64,000 nt of DNA, taken from NCBI GenBank assembly GCA_041748075.1, contig JBGTDX010000162.1, forward strand, positions 1 through 64,000, read 5' to 3'. Position 1 is the first letter of the stretch, and every line of letters begins with the position of its first letter. The notes under the pieces are model-generated. The model was not told the DNA's origin and made no database searches. It was given only the letters and a program-made list of their open reading frames with translations. Source of the stretch: JBGSYJ01 sp041748075 (GTDB lineage: Bacteria > Acidobacteriota > Thermoanaerobaculia > Gp7-AA8). Shown piece by piece: positions 52,592 through 61,590 of the stretch. A program made the translations under genes and the position numbers.

Positions 52592-52885
52592 ATGAGAATC
52601 GGCTCGGAAGAAGTCCGGCGTGTTGCGGCGCTTGCAGGTCTCGAGTTCGATCAGGCAGGTGTCGATCAGATGGCTGCCGAGTTGTCCAGGGTTCTGGAGT
52701 ACGTCGACCAGCTCCAGGAGCTGGACGTGAGCGGAATCGTCGACGACCTCGGTGAGGATCCGGTCGCGACGCCTCTTCGCGCGGACGAAGTAACGCAGCC
52801 CATCTCACGTGAAGACGTGGCCGCGAACGCCCCCGGGTGGACGAACGGCTTCTTCGTGGTGCCGCAGGTGATCGGCAACGAATGA
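52592..52885 (+). CDS. gatC: Asp/Glu-tRNA(Asn/Gln) amidotransferase subunit C
   Basis: 97 residues. The family opening IGSEEVRRVAALAGLEFDQ, the centre LSRVLEYVDQLQELDVSG and the C-terminal ATPLRADEVTQPISREDV and FFVVPQVIG are standard. GatC wraps around GatA and holds it to GatB in the complex that converts misacylated Glu-tRNA(Gln) or Asp-tRNA(Asn) to the correct amide. The stop overlaps the gatA start by four bases. gatB is not in this window. Confidence 0.94.
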   Translation: MRIGSEEVRRVAALAGLEFDQAGVDQMAAELSRVLEYVDQLQELDVSGIVDDLGEDPVATPLRADEVTQPISREDVAANAPGWTNGFFVVPQVIGNE

Positions 52886-54342
52886 GCCCCGAAAACTTCA
52901 GCGAGATGCCGCTCGACGAAGCTGCCTCCGCGATTCGGGACGGAAGCCTTCCGGCGACGCGATACATGGATTCATGGCTCGACACGATCGAACGTGTCGA
53001 GCCGCGCACCAACGCGCTGATCGGCTTTGAGCGGGATTCTGCGCAGACCTCAATGCCTGAGGCCAGCTCTCGGGGACGGCTCGCTGGCATTCCCGTCGCG
53101 GCAAAGGACAACATCGTCACGAAGAGCTCGCCTACTACCTGCGGTTCCCGGATGCTGCCGCGGTTCATCTCGCCGTTCGATGCAACCGCGATTGCCAGAC
53201 TCGAGACGAACGGAGCGCGGGTGATCGCCAAGGCGAACCTCGACGAGTTCGCGATGGGTTCGTCCACGGAACATTCCGCCTTTGGAGTCTGCCGGAATCC
53301 CTGGGATCTCGACCGTGTGGCGGGTGGATCCTCGGGAGGATCTGCCGCAGCGGTTGCGGCCAGAATGGTGCCCGTGGCGCTTGGATCGGAGACCGGGGGC
53401 TCGGTAAGACAGCCGGCTGCTTTCTGTGGAGTTACGGGACTCAAACCGACGTGGGGACGGGTCAGCCGGTGGGGTCTGGTCGCATTCGCTTCATCGCTCG
53501 ACCAGATCGGCATCGTCGGCAGGACGGCTGCCGATTGTGCGCTGGTTCTGGAAACGATCGCGGGCGCAGATCCGGCAGACTCCACCGCGAGCCTCGAACC
53601 CGTTCCTGCCTACTCTGCAGGCCTCGGGAGTGGAATTGGCGGTCTCCGATTCGGAGTCGTACAGGAGGCAATCGATTCGCTCGAAGGTGAGACTCGCGAG
53701 AATTTCGAAAACGCCTCCGCTCTGCTCCGCCGGGAGGGTGCGACGGTCGAAAGGGTGAGCGTTCCCTCGATCCGGTACGCCATCGCAATGTACTACGTGA
53801 TCGCGAATGCCGAGGCAAGCGCAAACCTTGCGCGCTTTGACGGCGTCCGGTATGGACACCGGTCCGAAGCGGCCGCAACGCTCCAGCAGTTGTACGTCCG
53901 CTCGCGGACCGAGGGCTTCGGTGCGGAGGTCAAACGCAGGATCATGCTCGGAACATTCGCGCTTTCGTCGGGTTACTACGATGCCTATTACGGTAGGGCG
54001 CAGAAGGCACGAGCGCTGCTGCGTCGGGATTTCGAGCGAGCATTTTCCTCGTGCGACTACCTTCTCACGCCGACCACGCCGGGTCCCGCCTTTCGAGTCG
54101 GTGAGAAGGCGGACGATCCCCTCGCCATGTACCTGTCCGACATCTTCACGGCGCCCGCGAATCTGGTCGGGATCCCGGCAATTGCCGTTCCTTCGGGATT
54201 CTCAGGAGACGGCTTGCCGCTCTCTCTCCAGATTATGGGGAGACACTTTTCGGAGGGGGGACTGCTGAATGTAGCGGATCACTACGAAAAGATCACGGGA
54301 TGGGGGCGGGCTGCGGTGTGCCGAATGACGAATGACGAATGA
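52882..54342 (+). CDS. gatA: Glutamyl/aspartyl-tRNA amidotransferase subunit A
   Basis: 486 residues from the ATG at 52882 (overlapping gatC). It is the amidase that frees ammonia from glutamine for the GatCAB complex. The amidase-signature triad is complete: Lys75 (AAKDNIVTK), cis-Ser150 (GGSSGGSAAAVAA) and Ser174 (GSETGGSVRQPA), spaced as in known GatA. SKANLDEFAMGSSTEHSAFG-type (AKANLDEFAMGSSTE) and PTTPGPAF also fit. The normal end is near GWGRAAV; the last residues CRMTNDE and the stop codon are encoded by a GAATGAC heptamer repeat that begins inside the gene at 54323. Confidence 0.95.
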   Translation: MSPENFSEMPLDEAASAIRDGSLPATRYMDSWLDTIERVEPRTNALIGFERDSAQTSMPEASSRGRLAGIPVAAKDNIVTKSSPTTCGSRMLPRFISPFDATAIARLETNGARVIAKANLDEFAMGSSTEHSAFGVCRNPWDLDRVAGGSSGGSAAAVAARMVPVALGSETGGSVRQPAAFCGVTGLKPTWGRVSRWGLVAFASSLDQIGIVGRTAADCALVLETIAGADPADSTASLEPVPAYSAGLGSGIGGLRFGVVQEAIDSLEGETRENFENASALLRREGATVERVSVPSIRYAIAMYYVIANAEASANLARFDGVRYGHRSEAAATLQQLYVRSRTEGFGAEVKRRIMLGTFALSSGYYDAYYGRAQKARALLRRDFERAFSSCDYLLTPTTPGPAFRVGEKADDPLAMYLSDIFTAPANLVGIPAIAVPSGFSGDGLPLSLQIMGRHFSEGGLLNVADHYEKITGWGRAAVCRMTNDE

Positions 54343-54383
54343 CGAATGACGAGTGACGAATGACGAAAGACGAATGACGAATG
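54323..54383. repeat. Heptanucleotide tandem repeat (GAATGAC)n at the gatA 3' end
   Basis: Nearly nine copies of GAATGAC: five perfect or near-perfect copies, variants GAGTGAC (351-357 of the 54 kb line) and GAAAGAC (365-371), then GAATG. The gatA stop codon (54340-54342) is inside it. The reverse strand has no stop and reads an endless HSSFVIR-type peptide, an artefact often annotated as a protein. Confidence 0.93.
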
Positions 54384-54536
54384 CGCGCGACCGGATCAGT
54401 TGACCCGAAGTTCCGACGGGCCTGGTGCGCTGCGCTCATTTGCCCGCGGGCTACTGAGTTAATGGTTCCAGATAGCCCGGTCTGCCCTTGCACTCGGGGG
54501 TGAAGCGGTTATTATGTTCTTTTGGGAGGGGTGGTG

Positions 54537-56369
54537 GTGCACAGGTGGTGGGCGGCTGTTCTCGTGTTTCTTTTCTTTCCGGCGGCTGGATTTGCGGCTG
54601 GCGAGCAGGTGAGTGTTGCCCTGGAAGACCGGACCCGAGCCGTTCTTGACTCCGACCACGCCATCTTTCTCGCCGTGAAACCGCACAAGGGCGACGCCTG
54701 GAGCAGGCTTGCGCTGAGAACAACCGGTAAAGCGTCGAACTGGAAGACTCTCGCCGAGCTGAACCGCCAGGGCGAGAACCTGCTAACCGACCGTGAGGTG
54801 ATGGTGCCGCTGGCCTTGGTGCGTCCCGAGCTTCAGCGGAAGATCCTCCTCGAAATTTTTCCTTCGGATCGCGTAAATGCGGAGGGGTGGGTGCATCTGG
54901 TGCTCGCGCGTGAGATGGAGGGCGAATCGCTCTGGCGAATCGCTGAATGGTTCACGGGCGATGGCGCGAACTACTCCGCGATCCGCTCGGCGAACAGCCT
55001 GGCCCGATTGTCGACCCGACGCGGCGATCCGATTCTCATTCCCAATCGCCTTCTACTTCCCCATCTTCGTGCGAGCGGCGCGTCCAGGAACATCCGGATC
55101 GCCGAAGTCGAAGACGATCCCCTCGAACCTCGTCAAGCGCACTCCGCGACTGCTGCGCTGATTTCTTCGGCTCAGCCGGCCGTGTCGTCCTCCGGGCCGG
55201 TGGCGCTCGAATTCGGTTCCGCGGACGGAAGGCCCTACGCGGTGTACCGTCTCCGCAAGGGCGAGGCACTTTACTCTTCGGTAGCCATCCGCTTCACAGG
55301 TCGAGTCTACGCGAAGGACGTCAACGAAGTCGTAGACCAGCTCGTGAAGTACAACGGAATCAGCGATGTCTCACGGATTCCGGCAGGGTTTCGGGTTCGG
55401 ATTCCGATGGAACTGCTGCTTCCCGAGTATCGTCCCCGAAGTGATCCGAGGCGCCTTGCCGAAGAAGAATCGAGGCGCGAGAGCTCGAGGGTTGCCAAGC
55501 GGGTAATGGCCATGGATCTGACCGGGGTCCACATCATCCTCGATGCCGGACATGGGGGAAGGGATGTCGGAACGCTTCACGGCGGGATCAACGAATCGGA
55601 TTATGTGTACGACGTGGCCTGCCGGCTCAAGGCGTTGCTCGAAAAGAACACGAAGGCGAAAGTTTCCATGACGACGCGATCGTCGACGCTTGGGTACAAG
55701 GTGCCCAATCGAAACATTCTCGAGCGCAAGAGCGACCATGTGGTGCTGACCTCTCCCGCGTACCAGCTCGACAATCCCGTCGTCGGCGTGCATCTGCGGT
55801 GGTATCTCGCCAATTCGATTCTCCGAAAAGCGATGAAATCGTCCGTGCCACCCGAAAAGGTGATCTTCATCTCGATTCACGCGGACTCCCTCCATCCATC
55901 TCTGCGAGGAGCGATGGCGTACGTGCCAGGGGAGCGATTCGTTCAGGGGACCTTTTCGAAAACGCAGGGTGTTTATCTGGCGCGTTCCGAAGTCCGGGAG
56001 AGCCCGAGCGTGACACATTCTGAAGAGGAAGCGCTCCGAGCAGAGGGGCTGTCGACGGAGCTTGCCCGAGCCATCATCGATGCGTTTGCAACCGCGCGGC
56101 TTCACGTGCATCCTTTCAATCCGGTGCGGACGAATGTCGTGCGGGATGGAAAAGAATGGGTGCCCGCGATTATCCGCTACAACAAGGTTCCCACTCGAAT
56201 TCTCCTCGAGATCGGCAATCTCGGTAACGTCGAGGACCGGAATCTGATCACGACCCGAAAGTATCGTGAGCAGGTTGCGGCAACGATCTCGCGGGGTATC
56301 GTCGACTTTTTCTCCAAAGGAGAGGAAGGCCGACGGCCGGACCTGACGGCGAACGCGGCAGGCAGGTGA
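54537..56369 (+). CDS. N-acetylmuramoyl-L-alanine amidase with LysM-like domains
   Basis: 610 residues. Three GTG codons follow GGGAGGGG; I chose 54537 for spacing, giving a signal peptide of about 20 residues (FLFFPAAGFAAG). Residues about 30-95, 110-170 and 215-280 look like LysM modules (VKPHKGDAWSRLA; LAREMEGESLWRIAEWF; YRLRKGEALYSSVAIRF). The Amidase_3 domain runs from about 333 to 600: HIILDAGHGGRDVGT (zinc His), GINESDYVYDV (zinc Glu), FISIHADSLHP (zinc His) and ILLEIGNLGN (catalytic Glu). It cuts the amide bond between MurNAc and the stem peptide in the periplasm. Between the second half of the zinc site sits an insert of about 45 residues (SPAYQLDN...). The 153 bases before it hold only the tail of the repeat. 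Confidence 0.9.
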   Translation: MHRWWAAVLVFLFFPAAGFAAGEQVSVALEDRTRAVLDSDHAIFLAVKPHKGDAWSRLALRTTGKASNWKTLAELNRQGENLLTDREVMVPLALVRPELQRKILLEIFPSDRVNAEGWVHLVLAREMEGESLWRIAEWFTGDGANYSAIRSANSLARLSTRRGDPILIPNRLLLPHLRASGASRNIRIAEVEDDPLEPRQAHSATAALISSAQPAVSSSGPVALEFGSADGRPYAVYRLRKGEALYSSVAIRFTGRVYAKDVNEVVDQLVKYNGISDVSRIPAGFRVRIPMELLLPEYRPRSDPRRLAEEESRRESSRVAKRVMAMDLTGVHIILDAGHGGRDVGTLHGGINESDYVYDVACRLKALLEKNTKAKVSMTTRSSTLGYKVPNRNILERKSDHVVLTSPAYQLDNPVVGVHLRWYLANSILRKAMKSSVPPEKVIFISIHADSLHPSLRGAMAYVPGERFVQGTFSKTQGVYLARSEVRESPSVTHSEEEALRAEGLSTELARAIIDAFATARLHVHPFNPVRTNVVRDGKEWVPAIIRYNKVPTRILLEIGNLGNVEDRNLITTRKYREQVAATISRGIVDFFSKGEEGRRPDLTANAAGR

Positions 56370-56390
56370 GTGCCCGCATCGTCGTTCGCG

Positions 56391-56396
56391 TATAAT
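56391..56396 (+). promoter_or_regulatory. Perfect -10 hexamer before ribH
   Basis: TATAAT, 17 bases before the ATG at 56414, so the leader would be about 10 bases and carries no clear ribosome-binding site. No recognisable -35. Confidence 0.4.
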
Positions 56397-56413
56397 GCGC
56401 GCCCGTCTTTACG

Positions 56414-56893
56414 ATGTTCATGCACGAACCCATCGAAGGAGAATCGAACGCTGAAGGCCTGCGATTTGCAGTGGTCGCCAGTCGATTCAACGACGAGATC
56501 GTCAACGGACTACTGGACGGAGCGATGGAGTGTCTGCGCCATCATGGAGCCGGGAGTGAGGCAGTTCGGATATGCCGCGTTCCGGGGGCTTTCGAGATTC
56601 CGCTCGCAGCAGCGGCTCTGGCAAAGTCGGGACAGTTCGACGCAATCGTAGCAATCGGGGCTCTGGTGCGTGGGGACACGCCTCACTTCGATTTCATTTC
56701 TTTGCAGGTCACCATGGAGCTCTCGCGCGTGTCGCGGAATTCCGGTGTGCCGGTCGCTTACGGTGTGATCACCTGCAATACGATGGAGCAGGCGAAAGCG
56801 CGGTCCGGTACCGGAGGCGGGAACAAAGGTTGGGAGGCTGCGCTCGCCGCCATCGAGATGGCAAGCCTGATGAAGCAATTGAATGCGCTCTGA
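56414..56893 (+). CDS. ribH: 6,7-dimethyl-8-ribityllumazine synthase
   Basis: 159 residues. It makes the penultimate riboflavin intermediate from the pyrimidinedione and dihydroxybutanone phosphate. Matches: VVASRFNDEIVNGLLDGA, RVPGAFEIPLAAAALA, ALVRGDTPHFDFIS with the catalytic His, PVAYGVITCNTMEQA and GNKGWEAA. Length is normal; the short N-terminal extension may start at either of two ATG codons. nusB follows with its ATG one base after the stop, a common ribH-nusB pairing. Confidence 0.95.
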   Translation: MFMHEPIEGESNAEGLRFAVVASRFNDEIVNGLLDGAMECLRHHGAGSEAVRICRVPGAFEIPLAAAALAKSGQFDAIVAIGALVRGDTPHFDFISLQVTMELSRVSRNSGVPVAYGVITCNTMEQAKARSGTGGGNKGWEAALAAIEMASLMKQLNAL

Positions 56894-57370
56894 ATGAACG
56901 GGAACCGCATAAATAACCATGATCTTTCTGTATCACCGGCACCTTCACGCATGACTGGCTCTCGCCGGAAGGCGCGCGAGCTGGCTCTGCAGATGTTGTT
57001 TCAGTACGACATCGCGGGAAACGAGCCGTCGACGATCATCCTTACGTTCGAGGAGTTGCAGAAGGCCAGACCGCCGATCCGCGACTTCGCCGTGAAACTG
57101 CTCGAGGGAACGGTCCTGCACCTCGAGAAGATCGACGGAATGATTGTTGCCCAGGCGGAGAACTGGCGGATTTCACGTATGGCCGTGGTGGATCGCAACA
57201 TCATTCGGATGTCGATCTACGAATTTCTTCACGAACCGGAGACTCCCAAGCTCGTCATCATCGACGAGGCGATCGAGATTGCCAAGAGATTCGGCACTCA
57301 GAAGTCGTCACAGTTCATCAATGGGATTCTGGACGGCATCCTGAAACGGTACAATCTTCAGGACCCGTGA
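56894..57370 (+). CDS. nusB: Transcription antitermination factor NusB
   Basis: 158 residues from the ATG abutting ribH; an in-frame ATG at 56951 (TGSRRKARELALQMLFQYD, the family's usual start) is a possible alternative and would give 139 residues. Conserved parts: LALQMLFQYDIAG, VVDRNIIRMSIYEFLHEPE, VIIDEAIEIAKRFGTQKSSQFINGILDGI. NusB binds boxA RNA with NusE (S10) in ribosomal RNA antitermination. Confident family call. Confidence 0.94.
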   Translation: MNGNRINNHDLSVSPAPSRMTGSRRKARELALQMLFQYDIAGNEPSTIILTFEELQKARPPIRDFAVKLLEGTVLHLEKIDGMIVAQAENWRISRMAVVDRNIIRMSIYEFLHEPETPKLVIIDEAIEIAKRFGTQKSSQFINGILDGILKRYNLQDP

Positions 57371-57404
57371 CCCTGATCCCGAAGATACGACCCCGGAGTT
57401 TCCG

Positions 57405-59132
57405 TTGAGTCTCGTCGGCCGTCTGGAAGATCTCTCTCCGTCCGACATCATTCAGATCGTGTTTCTCAGCCGGCGATCTGGGCGGCTCGAAATGCGCGTG
57501 ACGCCGGGAACGTACTCGATTCACTTCAGCCACGGCCTGATCGCAGGGGTCTCCAGTCCGGCGAGTCCTGACCTGGCTTCTTCGATGCTGGAGGACGAAC
57601 TCCTCTCAGATGTGCAACTGGCCGAGGCGCGAAGAATTGAATCTCAGGGAATTCCCCTCGGTACGGTTCTCGTCGATTGCAACATTCTCTCACCCGCAGA
57701 GCTCGTCGCGGCGCTTGAACGCCGCATCGGGAAAGTTCTCGATCAGATAGCCGGCTTCACCGAAGGTGAGTTTGACTTCGTCCTCGCACCCGGTGTGTCG
57801 GCCCCGCCCACGGACTATGACCTGATAGCGCTGATCGGGGCGGAGGGATATTTCCCGCAAAGATTCCTGGGGGTGGGGGAAAAGCTCAAGCCGCTCCAGG
57901 GGCTCGAAGACAGCATGCGCGCCGGTAAAGCCTTCTTGCGGGGCATACCGACGAGTCCGGGAGCCGAAGATTCCGTCGCCTCGCAAGACGCACCGGCCTC
58001 GGATCCCGACTCTGCGCCGGCAACCCCAGGTCCGGCATTTGATCCGGAGCCGACCCGCCCCGCTCTTCCAGCGAGCCAGTTCCGGATCCGGGATGATGGC
58101 GCTGCCGATCGATCCGAATTGCGAGTCGCAGTGCTGGTCTACGAGCCGGAGCCGCTGCTTCGCGTCGCGCTCAAGAGAGCGCTTTCCAGTCATGGGAACG
58201 AAATTCTGCAGTCGTACTCGGTTGACGAATGTCGCAGGGAGATGGCCCGCCTGGTGGAGTCCCGGCGCTTCTTCGTGTCGATTGTCGACGTGAGCAGTCA
58301 CAGCCCCTCAGGAGCAGGTCGCTCTCTCGTTTCTCTGCTCAAGCGAACCAATCCGCAACTCCCGGTTGCCGTTATCGGCGACGCTTCCTCGACCGCGGGC
58401 ATGATGCAACTTCAGCCAGACGAGGTCATTACACTGCCGGTAGTGATCCCGCCCGAGCGCTACGACATCTCTCCTGCGGTCGAAGCCCTCTCCGCGTTCG
58501 TCAGGGAAGAGGTGGATCGCTGGATGATGTCTGTGGCGGCGAGCGGATCGGGTGCGGAAGCAGGGGTGAAATTCTATGAACAGGCCCAGGCAGAGCGGAC
58601 CTCGCGACGGTTCGAGCTTCTCGAGCTCCTGATCATGGAGCTGAGCGATCCGGAGGACGTTCTCACGCTTGGAAGAACCCTGCTGCGCGCCGGATCAGAG
58701 TATGTCGACCGCGGTGCGATCTTCGTGGCGGGTGAGGAAGCGTATATGGGGTTGGCCGGATTTGGCTCCGGCGGAGTGGAAGAAGTGGTCAATGACAGCA
58801 TCAAAGGCGCTAGAATTCCATTTTCGGAACCGTCAGTGCTGCGAGACGTCGCGGCGGGCAGGCGAGCGCATCGAGGCAAGCTGAGGAAAACGCCGGCGAA
58901 CGTCGAGCTCGTCCAGAGACTCGGTCAGGATCTGCCATCGGAAGTCGTCGTGCTTCCGATCGCGCGTGGTAACACGGTGGTTGGGGTCTTCTATGGAGAC
59001 AATGGCGGCAGCAGGACGCCGATCTCCGAGACGGCGGGGCTCGAGATATTTCTGGGCCAGGCCGGCAGGGCACTCGAAGAGGGTCTGAATGCGAGAGCAG
59101 CACGGATTCGCCGCGGCGGGGAGGGGTGCTAG
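57405..59132 (+). CDS. DUF4388 / receiver-like / GAF-like signalling protein
   Basis: 575 residues from a TTG. Residues 1-140 form a DUF4388 (PATAN-type) domain, opening with SLVGRLEDLSPSDIIQIVFL and GRLEMRVTPG, followed by a helical part (AELVAALERRIGKVLDQI). A Pro/Ala-rich linker is at about 185-225. Residues about 237-350 look like a receiver domain (LRVAVLVYEPEPLLRVALKRAL, SIVDVSSHSPSG), and about 400-565 like a GAF domain (LLELLIMELSDPEDVLTL, VVLPIARGNTVVGVFYGDN). Similar proteins are encoded next to chemosensory genes in Myxococcota and Acidobacteriota. The CheY gene begins directly after its stop. Input signal unknown. Confidence 0.82.
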   Translation: MSLVGRLEDLSPSDIIQIVFLSRRSGRLEMRVTPGTYSIHFSHGLIAGVSSPASPDLASSMLEDELLSDVQLAEARRIESQGIPLGTVLVDCNILSPAELVAALERRIGKVLDQIAGFTEGEFDFVLAPGVSAPPTDYDLIALIGAEGYFPQRFLGVGEKLKPLQGLEDSMRAGKAFLRGIPTSPGAEDSVASQDAPASDPDSAPATPGPAFDPEPTRPALPASQFRIRDDGAADRSELRVAVLVYEPEPLLRVALKRALSSHGNEILQSYSVDECRREMARLVESRRFFVSIVDVSSHSPSGAGRSLVSLLKRTNPQLPVAVIGDASSTAGMMQLQPDEVITLPVVIPPERYDISPAVEALSAFVREEVDRWMMSVAASGSGAEAGVKFYEQAQAERTSRRFELLELLIMELSDPEDVLTLGRTLLRAGSEYVDRGAIFVAGEEAYMGLAGFGSGGVEEVVNDSIKGARIPFSEPSVLRDVAAGRRAHRGKLRKTPANVELVQRLGQDLPSEVVVLPIARGNTVVGVFYGDNGGSRTPISETAGLEIFLGQAGRALEEGLNARAARIRRGGEGC

Positions 59133-59510
59133 ATGAAGATTCTGGTGGTCGAGGATTCGACCTCGATGCGTGCGTATCTCACGACGATGATCGAGGGTGG
59201 AGGCGACGACGCTCTCGAGATCGTCGAGGCCTGCAGCGGCTTCGAAGCTCTGAAGATTCTTCCCCATCATACGTTTCAGGCCATCCTGACGGACATCAAC
59301 ATGCCCGACATAAACGGTCTCGAACTGGTCAGTTTCCTGAAGAGCCATCCGGTTTATCGCTCGATTCCGATCATGGTGATCTCTACCGAAAGCAGCGAAG
59401 AGGACAGAAGGCGGGCGGAAGCTCTGGGAGCCGAGGAGTACCTGGTCAAGCCGTTCGAAGTCTCGGACCTGCTGGCCAAGCTCCGCAAGCTCCTGGGGGT
59501 GCAGGCCTGA
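59133..59510 (+). CDS. CheY-like single-domain response regulator
   Basis: 125 residues. All receiver residues are present: acidic pair Glu7-Asp8 (VVEDST), phospho-acceptor Asp54 (ILTDINMPDING), Thr85 (VISTES) and Lys106 (YLVKPFEV). No output domain, so it works by binding a target when phosphorylated, presumably by the CheA encoded next. The ATG directly follows the previous stop (TAGATG). Confidence 0.95.
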   Translation: MKILVVEDSTSMRAYLTTMIEGGGDDALEIVEACSGFEALKILPHHTFQAILTDINMPDINGLELVSFLKSHPVYRSIPIMVISTESSEEDRRRAEALGAEEYLVKPFEVSDLLAKLRKLLGVQA

Positions 59511-59561
59511 GAGTATCCGCCTGCACGGCTGGCACGATGCCCGTGGTTCAATAGGACTTCA

Positions 59562-61589
59562 ATGAGTCGCCAGGACGATCGTGCCAGGCAGGAGTTCACT
59601 ACAGAGGCCGAGGAGTTGCTGGATTCTCTGGCTCGCGATCTGACCGAGCTCGAGACGAAGGGAACTGCCGTACGTCCTGACGTGATCAACAACATCTTCC
59701 GGGAAGTCCACTCGCTCAAGGGACTGGCCGGAATGCTGGGCTTCACCGACGTCGCAGAGCTCGCTCATGTCCTGGAGGACCTTCTCGATGGTCTACGGAT
59801 GGGTCGGGTAGGCATTACGACCGAGCTGACCGAAATTCTCAGCGATGCCCATGAGACGCTGACCCGGTATGTGGGAGCGATGCAGGACGAAGGGCTTTCG
59901 GTTCCGGATGCGGCCCCACTTCTGGCGCGCATCCACGAGGCGATGAAGGGTCCGGTCGAAAAGGACCTCGACCCTCTCGCAGAGATCGACGTCGACGATC
60001 AGACCCGGCGCTCGCTGACCGAGTACGAAGAGCATCGGCTTCGCGAGAACATTCGGAGAGGTTCGAATCTCTATTCAGTCTCAGTCACGTACGATTTCTC
60101 TGATTTCGACGAACGGCTTCGCACTCTCACCGCGGCGCTGAACGACTCGGGCGAGGTCATCTCGACACTTCCAGCCATGGATGTGACCGGAGGGAGCGGC
60201 ATCTCGTTCCGGCTGCTCTTCGGCACCACGCTCACGGAGTCCGAGCTCATGACGCGCGCAGGCTCCGGAGCTGCGATCAAGTCTCTGCGCAAGATTGCAC
60301 AGCCGGATGCATCAGCGGGCGGGATGATCGAAGAAGAGGAGCTATCGCTCCGGTCGATGTCGAGCACCGTCCGGGTCGACATCTCCAAGCTCGATCAGGT
60401 GATGAACATCGTGGGCGAACTGATCGTCGAGCGCACCAGGATGGAGATGGTTGCCAGGTCCCTCCAGTCCACCGAGGCCAGGCCTGTCGCGAGAGAGCTG
60501 ACTCGGATTTCGAGAAGTTTCGGCAGGAAGCTCGAAGAACTTCAGAAATCGGTGATCGACACCAGGCTGGTACCCATCAGTCAGCTTTATGCACGGGTGG
60601 CTCGGGCAGCGCGGAAGCTGGCCCGTGAGCTCGGCAAGGAAGTCGATCTGGTCACGCGGGGCTCCGATACGGAACTGGATAAACTGACGGTCGAAGAGCT
60701 GGCCGATCCGCTCATGCATCTGATACGCAACGCGCTGGATCACGGAATAGAGACCCCCGATGAACGGCGTGCCGCTGACAAGTCGGAGCGGGGAACTCTC
60801 ACCCTCGATGCCTACCAGCGCGGCAGCTCGGTCGTGATCGATGTCCGGGACGACGGCCGGGGAATCGATCCCGTGCGCGTGCGAACGCGCGCGGTCCGGC
60901 GTGGACTGATCGGCGAGAACGAAGAACTGGGAATCGAGCGCGCTATCGAGCTTCTTTTCATGCCCGGATTTTCCACGGCCGACCAGATCAGCGAGATTTC
61001 GGGTCGCGGAGTCGGACTCGACGTCGTGCGCAAGAACATTCACGACCTGAAGGGAACCATCGAGGTGCTGTCAGGAGCGAACGGAGGAACAGCATTCCGA
61101 ATCGTTCTGCCGATCACGCTCGCGATCCTCCAGGCTCTGATCGTCGGCTCTGGCCCGGAAAACTACGCGATCCCCCTCACGTCCGTTGACGAACTGGTGA
61201 GAATCGGTGCGTCGGACATCCAGACAGTAGAGGGGCGGGAAGTGTTCTTCCTGAGGGATCAGAACGTTCCCCTGTTGCGCCTGAGCGACGCGTTCGGAGG
61301 CGACACGGACGGAAAAGTCTTCGATGATGCCAAACGGAGATGGTTTGTCGTGGTGACCCGATCGGGAGACCGGAAGGCCGGTATCATGGTGGACGAAGTG
61401 CTCAGACAGCAGGAGATCGTCATCAAGCCAGTGGGGGAAAGGCTCAGTGCATTGGCGGGAATCGCAGGAGCCACGGAAATCGGTGAGAGCGAAGTCATCC
61501 TCGTGGTCGATATAGCGTCGCTGGTTGGCTCTTTCGGAGATAGCGCACGCGCGCGGCGTCGCCAGACGCGACTCGGCAGGAGGCCCTGA
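59562..61589 (+). CDS. cheA: Chemotaxis-type histidine kinase CheA
   Basis: 675 residues. HPt domain first, with phospho-accepting His50 in REVHSLKGLAGMLG. A P2-like region lies at about 145-245 (LYSVSVTYDFSDFDERL). The dimerisation domain starts near 265 (VRVDISKLDQVMNIVGELIVER). The ATPase has N box LIRNALDHGIETPDER (about 387), G1 DVRDDGRGIDP and G2 GRGVGLDVV. A CheW-like domain covers about 530-660. Phosphate from ATP goes to His50 and on to receiver proteins such as the adjacent CheY. It is not hybrid (no receiver at the end). Short AGGA before the ATG. Confidence 0.94.
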   Translation: MSRQDDRARQEFTTEAEELLDSLARDLTELETKGTAVRPDVINNIFREVHSLKGLAGMLGFTDVAELAHVLEDLLDGLRMGRVGITTELTEILSDAHETLTRYVGAMQDEGLSVPDAAPLLARIHEAMKGPVEKDLDPLAEIDVDDQTRRSLTEYEEHRLRENIRRGSNLYSVSVTYDFSDFDERLRTLTAALNDSGEVISTLPAMDVTGGSGISFRLLFGTTLTESELMTRAGSGAAIKSLRKIAQPDASAGGMIEEEELSLRSMSSTVRVDISKLDQVMNIVGELIVERTRMEMVARSLQSTEARPVARELTRISRSFGRKLEELQKSVIDTRLVPISQLYARVARAARKLARELGKEVDLVTRGSDTELDKLTVEELADPLMHLIRNALDHGIETPDERRAADKSERGTLTLDAYQRGSSVVIDVRDDGRGIDPVRVRTRAVRRGLIGENEELGIERAIELLFMPGFSTADQISEISGRGVGLDVVRKNIHDLKGTIEVLSGANGGTAFRIVLPITLAILQALIVGSGPENYAIPLTSVDELVRIGASDIQTVEGREVFFLRDQNVPLLRLSDAFGGDTDGKVFDDAKRRWFVVVTRSGDRKAGIMVDEVLRQQEIVIKPVGERLSALAGIAGATEIGESEVILVVDIASLVGSFGDSARARRRQTRLGRRP

Positions 61590-61590
61590 C

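Noticed and set aside
52326..53585. Long minus-strand open frame across the SelW-like gene and gatCA
   Set aside because: Antisense to gatA, arginine/serine/proline-rich with no known motif; a shadow of high-GC coding DNA.
54293..54493. Minus-strand frame with HSSFVIR repeats
   Set aside because: It is the reverse reading of the GAATGAC heptamer array, not a protein.
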